Assembly: GCF_009604385.1 (NCBI RefSeq)
Contig: NZ_WEGJ01000004.1
Span: 1 to 64,000, forward strand
Direction: 5' to 3'
DNA length: 64,000 bases
Source: Streptomyces smaragdinus
GTDB lineage: Bacteria; Actinomycetota; Actinomycetes; Streptomycetales; Streptomycetaceae
Position numbers and translations under genes: made by a program. Under the pieces are notes generated by a model. It searched no databases. It saw only the letters and a program-made list of their open reading frames with translations, and was not told the DNA's origin. Shown one piece after another: positions 8,961-16,696 of the stretch (within the stretch, counting starts at the first letter, position 1; every line of letters starts with the position of its first letter).

Positions 8961-9809
8961 GTGGAGATCGGGGTGGGGCTGCCCACGACCGTACCGGGCC
9001 TCACCGGGCCCAAGCTGCTCACCTGGGCGCGTCAGGCCGAGGAGCACGGCTTCGCCAGCCTCGGGGTGCTGGACCGGCTGGTGTACGACAACTACGAGTC
9101 CCTGGTCGCGCTGGCCGCGGCCGGGGCGGTGACCTCGCGCATCCGGCTGGCGGCGACGATCCTCATCGCCCCGTACCGGGACAGCGCCGCGCTGCTCGCC
9201 AAGCAGGCGGCCACGGTGGACGCGGTCAGCGGCGGGCGCCTGGTCCTGGGGCTCGCGGCCGGCGGGCGGCCCGACGACTACGAGACGTCGGGCGCCGACT
9301 ACGCGGGCCGGGGCCGGCGGCTGGACGCGATCGTCGGCGAGCTGCGGTCCGTATGGGCCGAGGGCTCGCCCGTCGGACCGCGCCCGGTCTCGCCCGGCGG
9401 CCCGCGGCTGCTGTTCGGCGGCCACTCCCCCGTGGCGATGCGGCGTGCCGCGCGGTACGGGGAGGGGTGGATCGCGGGCGGCAGCTCCGTCGCCGGCTTC
9501 GCGGCGCTGGGCGCGCAGGCCCGGGAGATCTGGGCGGCCCAGGGGCGGGAGGGCAGGCCGCGGCTGCTGTCGCTGGCGTACGTGTCCCTCGGGCCGGAGG
9601 GGCGGGAGCAGGCGGAGCGGTATCTGCGCTCGTACTACGCGTTCATCGGCCCGAAGGCCGAGCGCGCGGCGGCCGGTGTGCTCACCACGCCCGAGGCCGT
9701 GCGGGCGACGATCCGCGACTACGCGGCGGCCGGCTGCGACGAGCTGATCCTGCTGCCGTGCTCGCCGGACGACAAGCAGCTTCGGCTGATCGCCGAGGCC
9801 GCGCTCTGA
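8961..9809 (+). CDS. LLM-class flavin-dependent oxidoreductase
   Basis: 282 aa, a luciferase-like TIM barrel using FMN or F420. The N-terminus is MEIGVGLPTTVPG, with GFASLGVLDRLVYDNYESL, then GRLVLGLAAGGRPDDYE and GPRLLFGGHSPVAMRRAARY, all typical of the bacterial LLM group. It is a clear paralogue of the protein at 13272-14126; both share the VYDNY segment and the CDEL..L ending. The start is GTG 8961, with GAGGAGA upstream, 10 bp after the halogenase stop. An oxidation or reduction of the polyketide scaffold is likely; the cofactor and step cannot be assigned. Confidence 0.85.
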   Translation: MEIGVGLPTTVPGLTGPKLLTWARQAEEHGFASLGVLDRLVYDNYESLVALAAAGAVTSRIRLAATILIAPYRDSAALLAKQAATVDAVSGGRLVLGLAAGGRPDDYETSGADYAGRGRRLDAIVGELRSVWAEGSPVGPRPVSPGGPRLLFGGHSPVAMRRAARYGEGWIAGGSSVAGFAALGAQAREIWAAQGREGRPRLLSLAYVSLGPEGREQAERYLRSYYAFIGPKAERAAAGVLTTPEAVRATIRDYAAAGCDELILLPCSPDDKQLRLIAEAAL

Positions 9810-9816
9810 GACCGTC

Positions 9817-9850
9817 ACCGCCCGCTCCCGGCACACCGGGGGCGGGCGGT
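9817..9850 (+). terminator. Hairpin terminator after the LLM gene
   Basis: A 15-bp stem with one G-U pair (9817-9831 with 9836-9850) and a 4-nt loop lies just after the stop at 9809, between convergent genes. Confidence 0.75.
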
Positions 9851-9891
9851 TTCGGGCGCTCCGGTACGGTCCGGGGCCGCTCACCGGCAGG

Positions 9892-9918
9892 GGCCCGGCC
9901 CCCGTACGGGGCCGGGCC
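9892..9918 (-). terminator. Hairpin terminator after the NmrA gene
   Basis: An 11-bp perfect stem (9892-9902 with 9908-9918) and a 5-nt loop lie downstream of the minus-strand NmrA stop at 9935. Confidence 0.7.
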
Positions 9919-9934
9919 TCGGTCGTGCGGGAGC

Positions 9935-10786
9935 TCACGCGGTGGTGAACTCCCCCTTGTTACGGGCGAGCCAGGCGTCGAAGGTGCAGGCGGGGCGGAC
10001 GATGAGCCGCTCGAGGTCCGGCAGCACCGTGCCGCCGCGCAGCGGCTCCGGGTCGCCGTTCGCGGCCAGCAGGCCCGCCGCGTACGGCTCCGGCAGGCCG
10101 GCGCCCACCATCGCCTTCAGCGCGAACTCCGCGGGGGCCTCGACGTACTTCAGGGGCCGGCCCAGCAGCGCGGCGACCGCGGCCACCTGCTGCGGGGTGG
10201 TGAGGGCCTGCGGTCCGGTCAGCTGGAACACCTCGCCGCCCAGGTCGTCCCGGAGCAGGCACGCGACCGCGGCGTCCGAGACGTCGCCCGGGGCGACCAG
10301 GGCGCGCGGCAGCTCGCCGAACGGCTGGTACACGGTGTCCTCGGCGGCGATGGAGCGGCGCCACTGCAGGACGTTCGACATGAACCCCGCGCCGCGCAGC
10401 GCCGTCCAGTCGGCGCCCGACCCGGCGAACGCCTGCTCGGCCGCCGCGTGGTCGTCGCCGTAGCCGGGTGTGACCGGGGGGACGGCGGCGACGGAGGACA
10501 GCTTGACCACCCGCCGCACACCGAGGCGGCGTACGGCGTCGGCGACGGCCAGTTCGTGGCGCAGGGCGTCGGGGCCGGCGGACAGCACGAACACGCCGTC
10601 CACCCCGTCGAGCGCCTTCCGTACGGTGTCGGGCCGGCCGAGGTCGCCCACGGCCACCTCGACACCCGGACCGAAGTCCGCGCGGGCGGGGTCGCGGGTG
10701 AAGGCCCGGACCCGCCGGCCCGCGGCGCTCAGCCCGGCCACGACCCGCCGCCCCACCGTGCCGGTGGAGCCGATCACCAGGATCAT
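9935..10786 (-). CDS. NmrA-like NAD(P)-binding oxidoreductase
   Basis: 283 aa, an atypical short-chain dehydrogenase. The N-terminal Rossmann loop is VIGSTGTVGRRVVAGL (GxxGxxG), followed by VAVGDLGRPDTV. The middle has VKLSSVAAVPP, and ALRGAGFMSNVLQW is characteristic of the NmrA/QOR2 group. Such proteins are either NADPH-dependent reductases or redox sensors. Inside a polyketide operon a reductase role (enone or quinone) is more likely. It is last in the minus-strand operon running from 16464. The start is ATG 10786 with GAGGTG upstream. Confidence 0.82.
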   Translation of the reverse strand: MILVIGSTGTVGRRVVAGLSAAGRRVRAFTRDPARADFGPGVEVAVGDLGRPDTVRKALDGVDGVFVLSAGPDALRHELAVADAVRRLGVRRVVKLSSVAAVPPVTPGYGDDHAAAEQAFAGSGADWTALRGAGFMSNVLQWRRSIAAEDTVYQPFGELPRALVAPGDVSDAAVACLLRDDLGGEVFQLTGPQALTTPQQVAAVAALLGRPLKYVEAPAEFALKAMVGAGLPEPYAAGLLAANGDPEPLRGGTVLPDLERLIVRPACTFDAWLARNKGEFTTA

Positions 10787-10823
10787 CGTTCGACACCTCT
10801 CGTCTGCGTCTGCGTGGAGTGCC

Positions 10824-12050
10824 TCAGCGGGCGACGGTCACCCGCTCCGGGATCGCCGGCGGGGTCCAGTCCCCGATGCCCACGACGCCCTCGCGGGCCG
10901 GCCGGGACGAGGCCAGCCGCAGCCGGACGTCGCGCCGCAGCCGCTCCCAGCGCCGCTCGGTGAGCTTGAACTCGCCCATCCGGTGCGAGGCCGCGGCGAT
11001 CAGCTGCGACCGCTCGCGGCGCTGTTCGTCGTAGCGGGTCAGGGCCCGGTCCACGTCGTCGCCCGCCAGCTCCGCGCAGAGCACCGCGGCGTCCTCGAGC
11101 GCCTGGCAGGCGCCCTGGCCGAGGTCGGAGGTCATCAGATGGGCGGCGTCGCCCAGCAGGACGACGCGCCCGGCCGTGTAGCAGGGCAGCGGCTTGGGCA
11201 GCTCGAAGACGTCGTGCCGCAGCACCTTCGCCGGCGGGGTGGCGGCGATCAGGGCCGGGATCGGGTCGTGCCAGGTCCCGAAGCGGCGGGTCACCTCCGC
11301 GTACTCGTCGGAGTAACGCGTGCCCTCGGGTGTGTTGGCGACGGCGAACCAGTAGATCCGCCCGCCGGTCAGCGGCATCCGCCCGAACTCGGCGCCCGGG
11401 CCCCAGGTGCTGCCGCCGGGCTCGGCGTCGCCGTCGACGCCCTCGGCGATGCCCCGCCAGACGCTGTGTCCGCTGTACACGGGGCCGGGCAGCCTCGGCC
11501 ACAGGGCCGCACGGATCCGGCTGTACGCGCCGTCGGCGGCCACCACCACGTCGCCGCTCAGCGTCCGCTCGCCGCAGGCGGTGCGGTACGTCACCGTGGC
11601 GCCGTCGCGGGTGGATTCGGCCCCCAGCACCTCGCAGCCGGTGCGCACCGAGCGGCGGGGCAGGGCGAAGCGCAGCGCGCCGTGCAGGTCGGGGCGGGTC
11701 AGCACGGCGATGTCCAGGCCGTGTTCACGCCAGAACGCCGGGTCCGGCGGCGCCTGCAGCCGCCGCCCGGAGCGGGTGCGCAGCCCGTCGCCGCCGGGCG
11801 CCATGCTCGCGGCGCAGGCCCGTACCGTGTCGCCGACGCCCAGCCGGTCCAGCGCGCGCTGGGCGTTGGTGAGGAGCGAGAGCCCGGCGCCCGCCTCCCG
11901 TGCGGCGGGCGCCTGTTCGAGTACGGTCACCTGCCAGCCGGCCCGGTCGAGCCCGACCGCGGCGGCCAGCCCGCCGATGCCGGCGCCGACGACCACCGCG
12001 TGCCGCCGGTCCGGGTCGAAGCCGTCGCGTGCCCCCGCTCCGTCAGACAC
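10824..12050 (-). CDS. FAD-dependent monooxygenase (group A aromatic hydroxylase type)
   Basis: 408 aa. FAD/NADPH-type hydroxylase with VVVGAGIGGLAAAVGLDRAG for the dinucleotide fold, an internal VVVAADGAYSRIR (DG motif) and VVLLGDAAHLMTSDLGQGA (GD motif). It hydroxylates or oxygenates an aromatic ring using NADPH and O2. The start is GTG 12050, which overlaps the stop of the upstream monooxygenase by 8 bp; the two are coupled and may act in sequence. It lacks the C-terminal thioredoxin-like domain of the larger enzyme at 35811. The exact position oxidised is unknown. Confidence 0.88.
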   Translation of the reverse strand: MSDGAGARDGFDPDRRHAVVVGAGIGGLAAAVGLDRAGWQVTVLEQAPAAREAGAGLSLLTNAQRALDRLGVGDTVRACAASMAPGGDGLRTRSGRRLQAPPDPAFWREHGLDIAVLTRPDLHGALRFALPRRSVRTGCEVLGAESTRDGATVTYRTACGERTLSGDVVVAADGAYSRIRAALWPRLPGPVYSGHSVWRGIAEGVDGDAEPGGSTWGPGAEFGRMPLTGGRIYWFAVANTPEGTRYSDEYAEVTRRFGTWHDPIPALIAATPPAKVLRHDVFELPKPLPCYTAGRVVLLGDAAHLMTSDLGQGACQALEDAAVLCAELAGDDVDRALTRYDEQRRERSQLIAAASHRMGEFKLTERRWERLRRDVRLRLASSRPAREGVVGIGDWTPPAIPERVTVAR

Positions 12051-13272
12051 CGGAGACCTCGGCGGGCGTCTGCTCCTCGGCCAGGTCGATCTGAATGGAC
12101 CATTTGGCGATCTTCAGCGACATCTGGATGGCCGCGGTCGAGTACGCCACCATCCGCTCCTGGTAGCCGGCGACCGCCTGGGCCAGGGACACCTCGCCGC
12201 GGTCCACCCGGACCAGCGCGGCCGTCAGTCCCGCCGCGTCGCGCAGGGCGGTGTTGGCGCCCACGCCGCCGGTGGGCGGCATCGTGTGCACGGCGTCGCC
12301 GAGCGGCACCACCGGGCCGGTGTCCCAGGCGGTCACGGGCAGCGTGGCGCGCAGGGAGACGGGATGCGTCTCCTCCGGTTCGGCGTGCGCGAAGACACCC
12401 TTCAGGTCGGGGTGCCAGGCGGCGGTGCGCTCGAGCGCGAAGTCGCGCAGCTCCTCGCCGGTCATGGCGAAGAAGATGTCGTCGGGCAGGCCGAGGTTCT
12501 CGCGGTGCACGCTGAAGACGGACATGTAGTAGTCGCCGGGGTCGTGGAGCTCCAGTCCGGGCGACAGCTGGGCGGCGGCCTCGGAGGGCTGCTCGCGGAA
12601 CACCATGGGCATCAGGCCCAGGTGGCAGCCGTCGCCGCCGATGACGTAGACGAACCGGTCGCGCATGAACTCCGGCAGCCCGGCGGCGATCGCCTTGTCC
12701 CGCGGGGTGCGGGAGAGGATGCCGCGCACGCCGAGGTCCGTGGCCGCGTCGTCGGGGCGCACCTGGGCGCGCACCGTGGAGTTGACGCCGTCGGCGGCGA
12801 CCAGGACGTCGCCGGTGTCGGTCGTGCCGTCCGTGAAGTACGCGGTGACCCGGCCGTCGTCGTGCCGCTCCAGCCGGGTGAAGGTCCTGCCGAAGCGCAC
12901 CACGCCGCCGAGCCCGGCGAGGAGGATGCCGCGCAGCGTGCCCCGGTCGACGGCGTCGACCTTGTCCGCGCGGCCGTCGCGCGGGTCGGTGAACGACGGC
13001 GCCCACAGCTGCTCGAGCTGATCGTCGTAGGCGTCGAGACCGCCTTCGGTGCGGTCGTCGGAGGTCGCGGTCAGCAGGTCCTGGAGGTGCTGGGGCAGTA
13101 CGTCGCGCAGAGCCTGTTCGCCCTCGGGGCTGACGCGGAGCCGGTAGCCCTGCATCCGGCCGCCCTCGGCGCCGGACCGTTCGTACACGGCGATGTCGGT
13201 GAGGCCGGCCTGCCTGAGGCCCTGGGCGAGGGCCAGACCGCCGATGCCGCCGCCGATGACGATGACGCGCAT
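12043..13272 (-). CDS. FAD-dependent monooxygenase
   Basis: 409 aa. The N-terminus MRVIVIGGGIGGLALAQGL binds FAD; VLVAADGVNSTVRAQ is the DG motif and PLGDAVHTMPPTGGVGANTA the GD motif. The MPPTGGVGANTAL ending resembles the enzyme at 21380 (MTPGRGVGANTAL), so the two are probably paralogues doing related oxidations. In the xantholipin and lysolipin pathways enzymes of this family carry out ring hydroxylation and Baeyer-Villiger or xanthone-forming steps; which step this one does is not decidable here. The start is ATG 13272, overlapping the LLM stop as TGATG. Confidence 0.88.
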   Translation of the reverse strand: MRVIVIGGGIGGLALAQGLRQAGLTDIAVYERSGAEGGRMQGYRLRVSPEGEQALRDVLPQHLQDLLTATSDDRTEGGLDAYDDQLEQLWAPSFTDPRDGRADKVDAVDRGTLRGILLAGLGGVVRFGRTFTRLERHDDGRVTAYFTDGTTDTGDVLVAADGVNSTVRAQVRPDDAATDLGVRGILSRTPRDKAIAAGLPEFMRDRFVYVIGGDGCHLGLMPMVFREQPSEAAAQLSPGLELHDPGDYYMSVFSVHRENLGLPDDIFFAMTGEELRDFALERTAAWHPDLKGVFAHAEPEETHPVSLRATLPVTAWDTGPVVPLGDAVHTMPPTGGVGANTALRDAAGLTAALVRVDRGEVSLAQAVAGYQERMVAYSTAAIQMSLKIAKWSIQIDLAEEQTPAEVSGV

Positions 13273-14126
13273 CAGAACACCACATCCGCGATCAGGTCGA
13301 GGTGGTCGGGGTCGGCCGTCACCGAGAGCAGGAACAGCTCGTCGCAGCCGTTCTCGGCGTACGTGTCGACGACCTTGCGCAGGAAGCCGGGGTCGGTCAC
13401 GGCGCCCTTGGCGAGGTGTTCGGCCATCTTGCCCATGTAGGCGTAGTACTCGGTCATGTGGCGGACGGCGAGCTCGGCGCCGTCCGGGCCGAGGGAGACG
13501 TAGCAGTTGGCGCCCATCCGGGGGGTGCCGGTGCGGCCCTCCTCGTCCCACAGGGCGCGGAAGTTCGCGACGGTCTCGGCGAACTTGTGCGGCGGTCCGC
13601 CGGGCGAGATCCAGCCGATGGCGCTGCGGGCGGCGCGGCGCAGTCCGGCGGGCGAGTGGCCGCCGCCCCAGACGGGGATGTCGCCGTTGACGGGACGCGG
13701 GCCGACGCCGGGCACGGGGCCCTTGCCGGCCCAGATCTCCTTGAGCTCGTCGAGCAGCGCGTCCAGCCGGCGGCCCCGGGTGTGGAAGTCGGTGCCGGTG
13801 GCCCGGTAGTCGTCCTCCCGCATCCCGGAGGAGACGCCGAGCACCAGCCGGCCGTTCGAGATCCGGTCGACGGACGCGAGCTGCTTGGCGAGCTCGACGG
13901 CGCTCGGCCGGGCCGAGGCCAGCAGGATCGCCGTCACCAGCTTGATCCGCTCGGTGACCCCGGCGGCGGCCGCCAGGGCGACGATGCTGTCGTAGTTGTC
14001 GTACACCACCCGGTCGGTCACCGTCAGGCTGTGGAACCCGAGGCGTTCGGCGCGGCGTGCGAACTCGGTCAACTGGTCGCCCTCTGCACCGTGTACGCCG
14101 GTCGGCAGGCAAACCCCGATATCCAT
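13272..14126 (-). CDS. LLM-class flavin-dependent oxidoreductase
   Basis: 284 aa, a TIM-barrel FMN or F420 enzyme. Starts MDIGVCLPTGVHGAEG, with LTVTDRVVYDNYDSIVALAA, NGRLVLGVSSGMREDDY and IPVWGGGHSPAGLRRAARS. It is a paralogue of the protein at 8961-9809. The two lie in separate operons of the same cluster, which suggests two related but distinct redox steps, or the same type of step on two intermediates. The start is ATG 14126 with AGGAGG nicely placed upstream. It sits between a P450 and an FAD monooxygenase in the minus-strand tailoring operon. Confidence 0.86.
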   Translation of the reverse strand: MDIGVCLPTGVHGAEGDQLTEFARRAERLGFHSLTVTDRVVYDNYDSIVALAAAAGVTERIKLVTAILLASARPSAVELAKQLASVDRISNGRLVLGVSSGMREDDYRATGTDFHTRGRRLDALLDELKEIWAGKGPVPGVGPRPVNGDIPVWGGGHSPAGLRRAARSAIGWISPGGPPHKFAETVANFRALWDEEGRTGTPRMGANCYVSLGPDGAELAVRHMTEYYAYMGKMAEHLAKGAVTDPGFLRKVVDTYAENGCDELFLLSVTADPDHLDLIADVVF

Positions 14127-14156
14127 TGCGTTCCTCCTGAAAGGATCCGGTAAGGA

Positions 14157-15377
14157 TCAGTGCTCCCAGCTCACCGGGAGCTCGTGCACGCCGTAGAACA
14201 CCTTGTCGGTTCCGGTGGCCACCCGGTCCGCGGGAACGGCCAGGCGCAGCTTCGGCAGCCGGCGCAGCAGCGCACCGAAGGCGATCTTCATCTCGATACG
14301 GGCCAGCTGGGCGCCCAGACACTGGTGCACCCCGTGGCCGAAGGCCATGTGCGGCGCCGTGGACTGGTCCCGGGCCAGGTCCAGATGGTTCGGGTCGTCG
14401 TAGACGGCCGGGTCGCGGTTGGCGGCGGCCAGCGAGGCGACGATGATCTCGCCCTCGGTGATCCGCCGGCCCGCGACCTCGCAGTCCTCGCGGGCGGTGC
14501 GGGTCAGACCGAACTGCACGATGGTCAGATACCGCAGCAGCTCCTCGATCGCGCTGTCGAAGAGGCTCTCGTCGGCGCGCAGCCGCGCCAGCTGCCCGGG
14601 GTGCTCGAGCAGGGCGAAGGCGCCCAGGCCCAGCATGTTGGCGGTGGTCTCCAGGCCGGCGATCAGCAGCAGGATGCTGATGTTGACGACCTCGGCGTGG
14701 GTCAGCGGACTCTCGCCGACGGAGCCGTGCAGGAGTTCGCTGACGATGTCGTCGCCCGGGTGGCTCTTCTTGTGCCGGACCAGCTCGCCGAGGCCCTCGT
14801 ACAGGCCGTCCTTGGCCTCGCGCAGGGCGTCGAGCGAGGTGTCCAGGGAGAGCGAGGCCAGCACCCAGCGCTGGTAGTCGGGCTGGTCCGCGGCCGGGAT
14901 GCCGAGCATGCCGGTGACCACCCGGGCGGGGATGGGCTGGGCGAACCAGGCGTTCAGATCACCCGGCTGCCCGGCCTCGATCATCCCGGTGAGCTGCTCG
15001 TCGGTGATCCGCTCGATCAGCGGCTGCAGCTCGCGGGTCCGCTTGCGGGTGAAGTACCGGCTCACCAGCCGCCGGTAGCGGCTCTGCTCGGGCGGGTCGA
15101 GGGCCGAGAACAGCCCGTCGGGCACCGGCAGTTCCTCCTCCGGCAGCGGGAGCTCGGCGTTGGGCGTCACCTGGACCATCGGCGGGGTGAAGCGCCGGTC
15201 GGCCAGCAGCGCGCGTACGTCGTCGTACCGGGTGATGAGCCAGCCCGTCCGGCCGCCCGGCAGCCGCAGCCGGCTCCACGGCCGCTCGGTCTGCAGCACG
15301 GTGTACTCCGCGGGCGGCGAGAAGGGGCAGCCGCGCTCGGTGGGCAGCCGCATCGGATCGGGCAACACGGTCGTCAC
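14157..15377 (-). CDS. Cytochrome P450
   Basis: 406 aa, a soluble bacterial class I P450. The I-helix oxygen-binding motif is LLIAGLETTANML, the ExxR motif is in AIEELLRYL, and the haem loop is AFGHGVHQCLGAQLARIEM with the cysteine ligand. The start is GTG 15377, preceded by GAGAGG, 13 bp after the O-methyltransferase stop. In xanthone-type pathways a P450 of this kind closes a methylenedioxy bridge or hydroxylates the scaffold; here it lies directly after an O-methyltransferase, which fits methoxy-to-methylenedioxy chemistry, but that is inference. Ferredoxin partners are not seen in the window. Confidence 0.93.
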   Translation of the reverse strand: MTTVLPDPMRLPTERGCPFSPPAEYTVLQTERPWSRLRLPGGRTGWLITRYDDVRALLADRRFTPPMVQVTPNAELPLPEEELPVPDGLFSALDPPEQSRYRRLVSRYFTRKRTRELQPLIERITDEQLTGMIEAGQPGDLNAWFAQPIPARVVTGMLGIPAADQPDYQRWVLASLSLDTSLDALREAKDGLYEGLGELVRHKKSHPGDDIVSELLHGSVGESPLTHAEVVNISILLLIAGLETTANMLGLGAFALLEHPGQLARLRADESLFDSAIEELLRYLTIVQFGLTRTAREDCEVAGRRITEGEIIVASLAAANRDPAVYDDPNHLDLARDQSTAPHMAFGHGVHQCLGAQLARIEMKIAFGALLRRLPKLRLAVPADRVATGTDKVFYGVHELPVSWEH

Positions 15378-15390
15378 TGCTACGCCTCTC

Positions 15391-16464
15391 TCAGACGGGC
15401 CGGTACTCCAGCAGCGCGATGTCACCGGGGACGGGGTCGCCGGCCAGGGTGAAGCCGGCGTCGCCGGCGACGCGGTTCCACTCCCCGAGGCTGCGCTCGC
15501 GACCGCCGAGCACGGCGAGGGACTCGATGTCGATCAGCTTGCCGATGTCCCACTCGCCGGGACCGCGCAGCAGGTTCTCGACGATCAGCAGCCGGGCGTC
15601 CGGGTTGTCGCCGATCGCCTTGCGGATGGTGCGCAGGATGCGGGTGGCGTGCGCGTTGTCCCAGTTGTGCAGCGTGTGCTTGATGAAGTACGCGTCGCAG
15701 CCGGCCGGCACCTCGACGAAGAAGTCGCAGCCCACGACGGTGACCCGGTCCTCGAGGCCCTCGAAGACCTCCTTGGACTCCGCCACGGTGTGCGGCTGGT
15801 CGGCCAGCACGCCGGTGACCCGGGGGTTGTCGCGCAGCACCTCGGCGAGGAAGTGGCCGCGGCCGCCGCCGACGTCGGCGATGGTGGCGAAGCGGCCGAA
15901 GTCGAAGCCCGCGAAGACGCGCTCCACGCCGGGGTACTTGTTCTGCAGCATCGCCTTGTCGAGTACGGCCGCCTTCTCCGGGTGGGCCTTGGTGTACTCG
16001 TAGAAGGGCGCGCCGAAGCTGGCGACGAACGCCGGCTCGCCCGTGCGCACGGTGTGCGCGAGATTCTCGTACGGGCGCCACAGCATCGGGTCCGAGGCGA
16101 AGAGGAACATCTCGCGGATGCCCCCCTCGGCCCCCGAGACCAGGCCGGCGCCGAGCGGGGCCACGGAGAAGCGGCCCTCGTCGTCCTCGTGCAGGACACC
16201 GGCGGCGGCGACCGCGCGCAGCACCCGGTACAGGTTGTCGGCGTCCGCGCCGGTGGCTGCGGCGAGTTCGGCCACCGTCCGGGCGCGCTGGGCCAGCAGG
16301 TCGGGCACCCTCAGTTCGACCACCGCGCGCAGGGCGCCGATGGCCCACTTGGCGTAGAGGAAGCCGAGCACCTGCTGCTGCTCGGGCAGGCCGGGGTCGA
16401 ACCACCCGGTCACACCCTGCGGTGCGGCGCCGGTGTCGGGCGCGGTGGTGGGCTGCGGGTTCAT
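15391..16464 (-). CDS. SAM-dependent O-methyltransferase (plant-type/TcmN-C-like)
   Basis: 357 aa. An N-terminal dimerisation winged helix (FLYAKWAIGALRAVVELRVP, then VAELAAATGADADNLYRVLR) precedes a Rossmann SAM domain with IADVGGGRGHFLAEVL. IKHTLHNWDNAHATRILRTI carries the HxxHxW-like general base region of aromatic O-methyltransferases. It methylates a phenolic hydroxyl of the polyketide. Start ATG 16464. It is the first gene of the operon 16464-9935 and is driven from the divergent region shared with the amidotransferase. A second enzyme of this family is at 37640. Confidence 0.92.
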   Translation of the reverse strand: MNPQPTTAPDTGAAPQGVTGWFDPGLPEQQQVLGFLYAKWAIGALRAVVELRVPDLLAQRARTVAELAAATGADADNLYRVLRAVAAAGVLHEDDEGRFSVAPLGAGLVSGAEGGIREMFLFASDPMLWRPYENLAHTVRTGEPAFVASFGAPFYEYTKAHPEKAAVLDKAMLQNKYPGVERVFAGFDFGRFATIADVGGGRGHFLAEVLRDNPRVTGVLADQPHTVAESKEVFEGLEDRVTVVGCDFFVEVPAGCDAYFIKHTLHNWDNAHATRILRTIRKAIGDNPDARLLIVENLLRGPGEWDIGKLIDIESLAVLGGRERSLGEWNRVAGDAGFTLAGDPVPGDIALLEYRPV

Positions 16465-16537
16465 CGTGTCCGCCTCTCGTCCGGGCTCCTTCCCGCGCAG
16501 GTTCCCGGGCCCGGCTAGAGAGGCGATGGGGGTGCGG

Positions 16538-16587
16538 TCGAGCAGGCGGCGGCGCCGGTCGAGCGGTCTTCCAGGCCGCTTCGAAGG
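16538..16587. promoter_or_regulatory. Candidate SARP operator in the O-methyltransferase/amidotransferase divergent region
   Basis: Heptamers TCGAGCG (16559), TCCAGGC (16570) and TCGAAGG (16581) are spaced 11 bp. A further TCGAGCA is at 16538, 21 bp from the first. The 232-bp region 16465-16696 serves two divergent operons. The TCGAG...TCCAG arrangement recurs at 37555. Confidence 0.55.
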
Positions 16588-16696
16588 CGTCGCCGGATGC
16601 TGTCGCCCCGGCGGCCCCGGGGCCGCCCGGGGCGCAGCCGCGTCCTGCGGGGCCCCCGCCGGGCCGCGGTATCCGGAACCGACCGAGGAGACAGCG

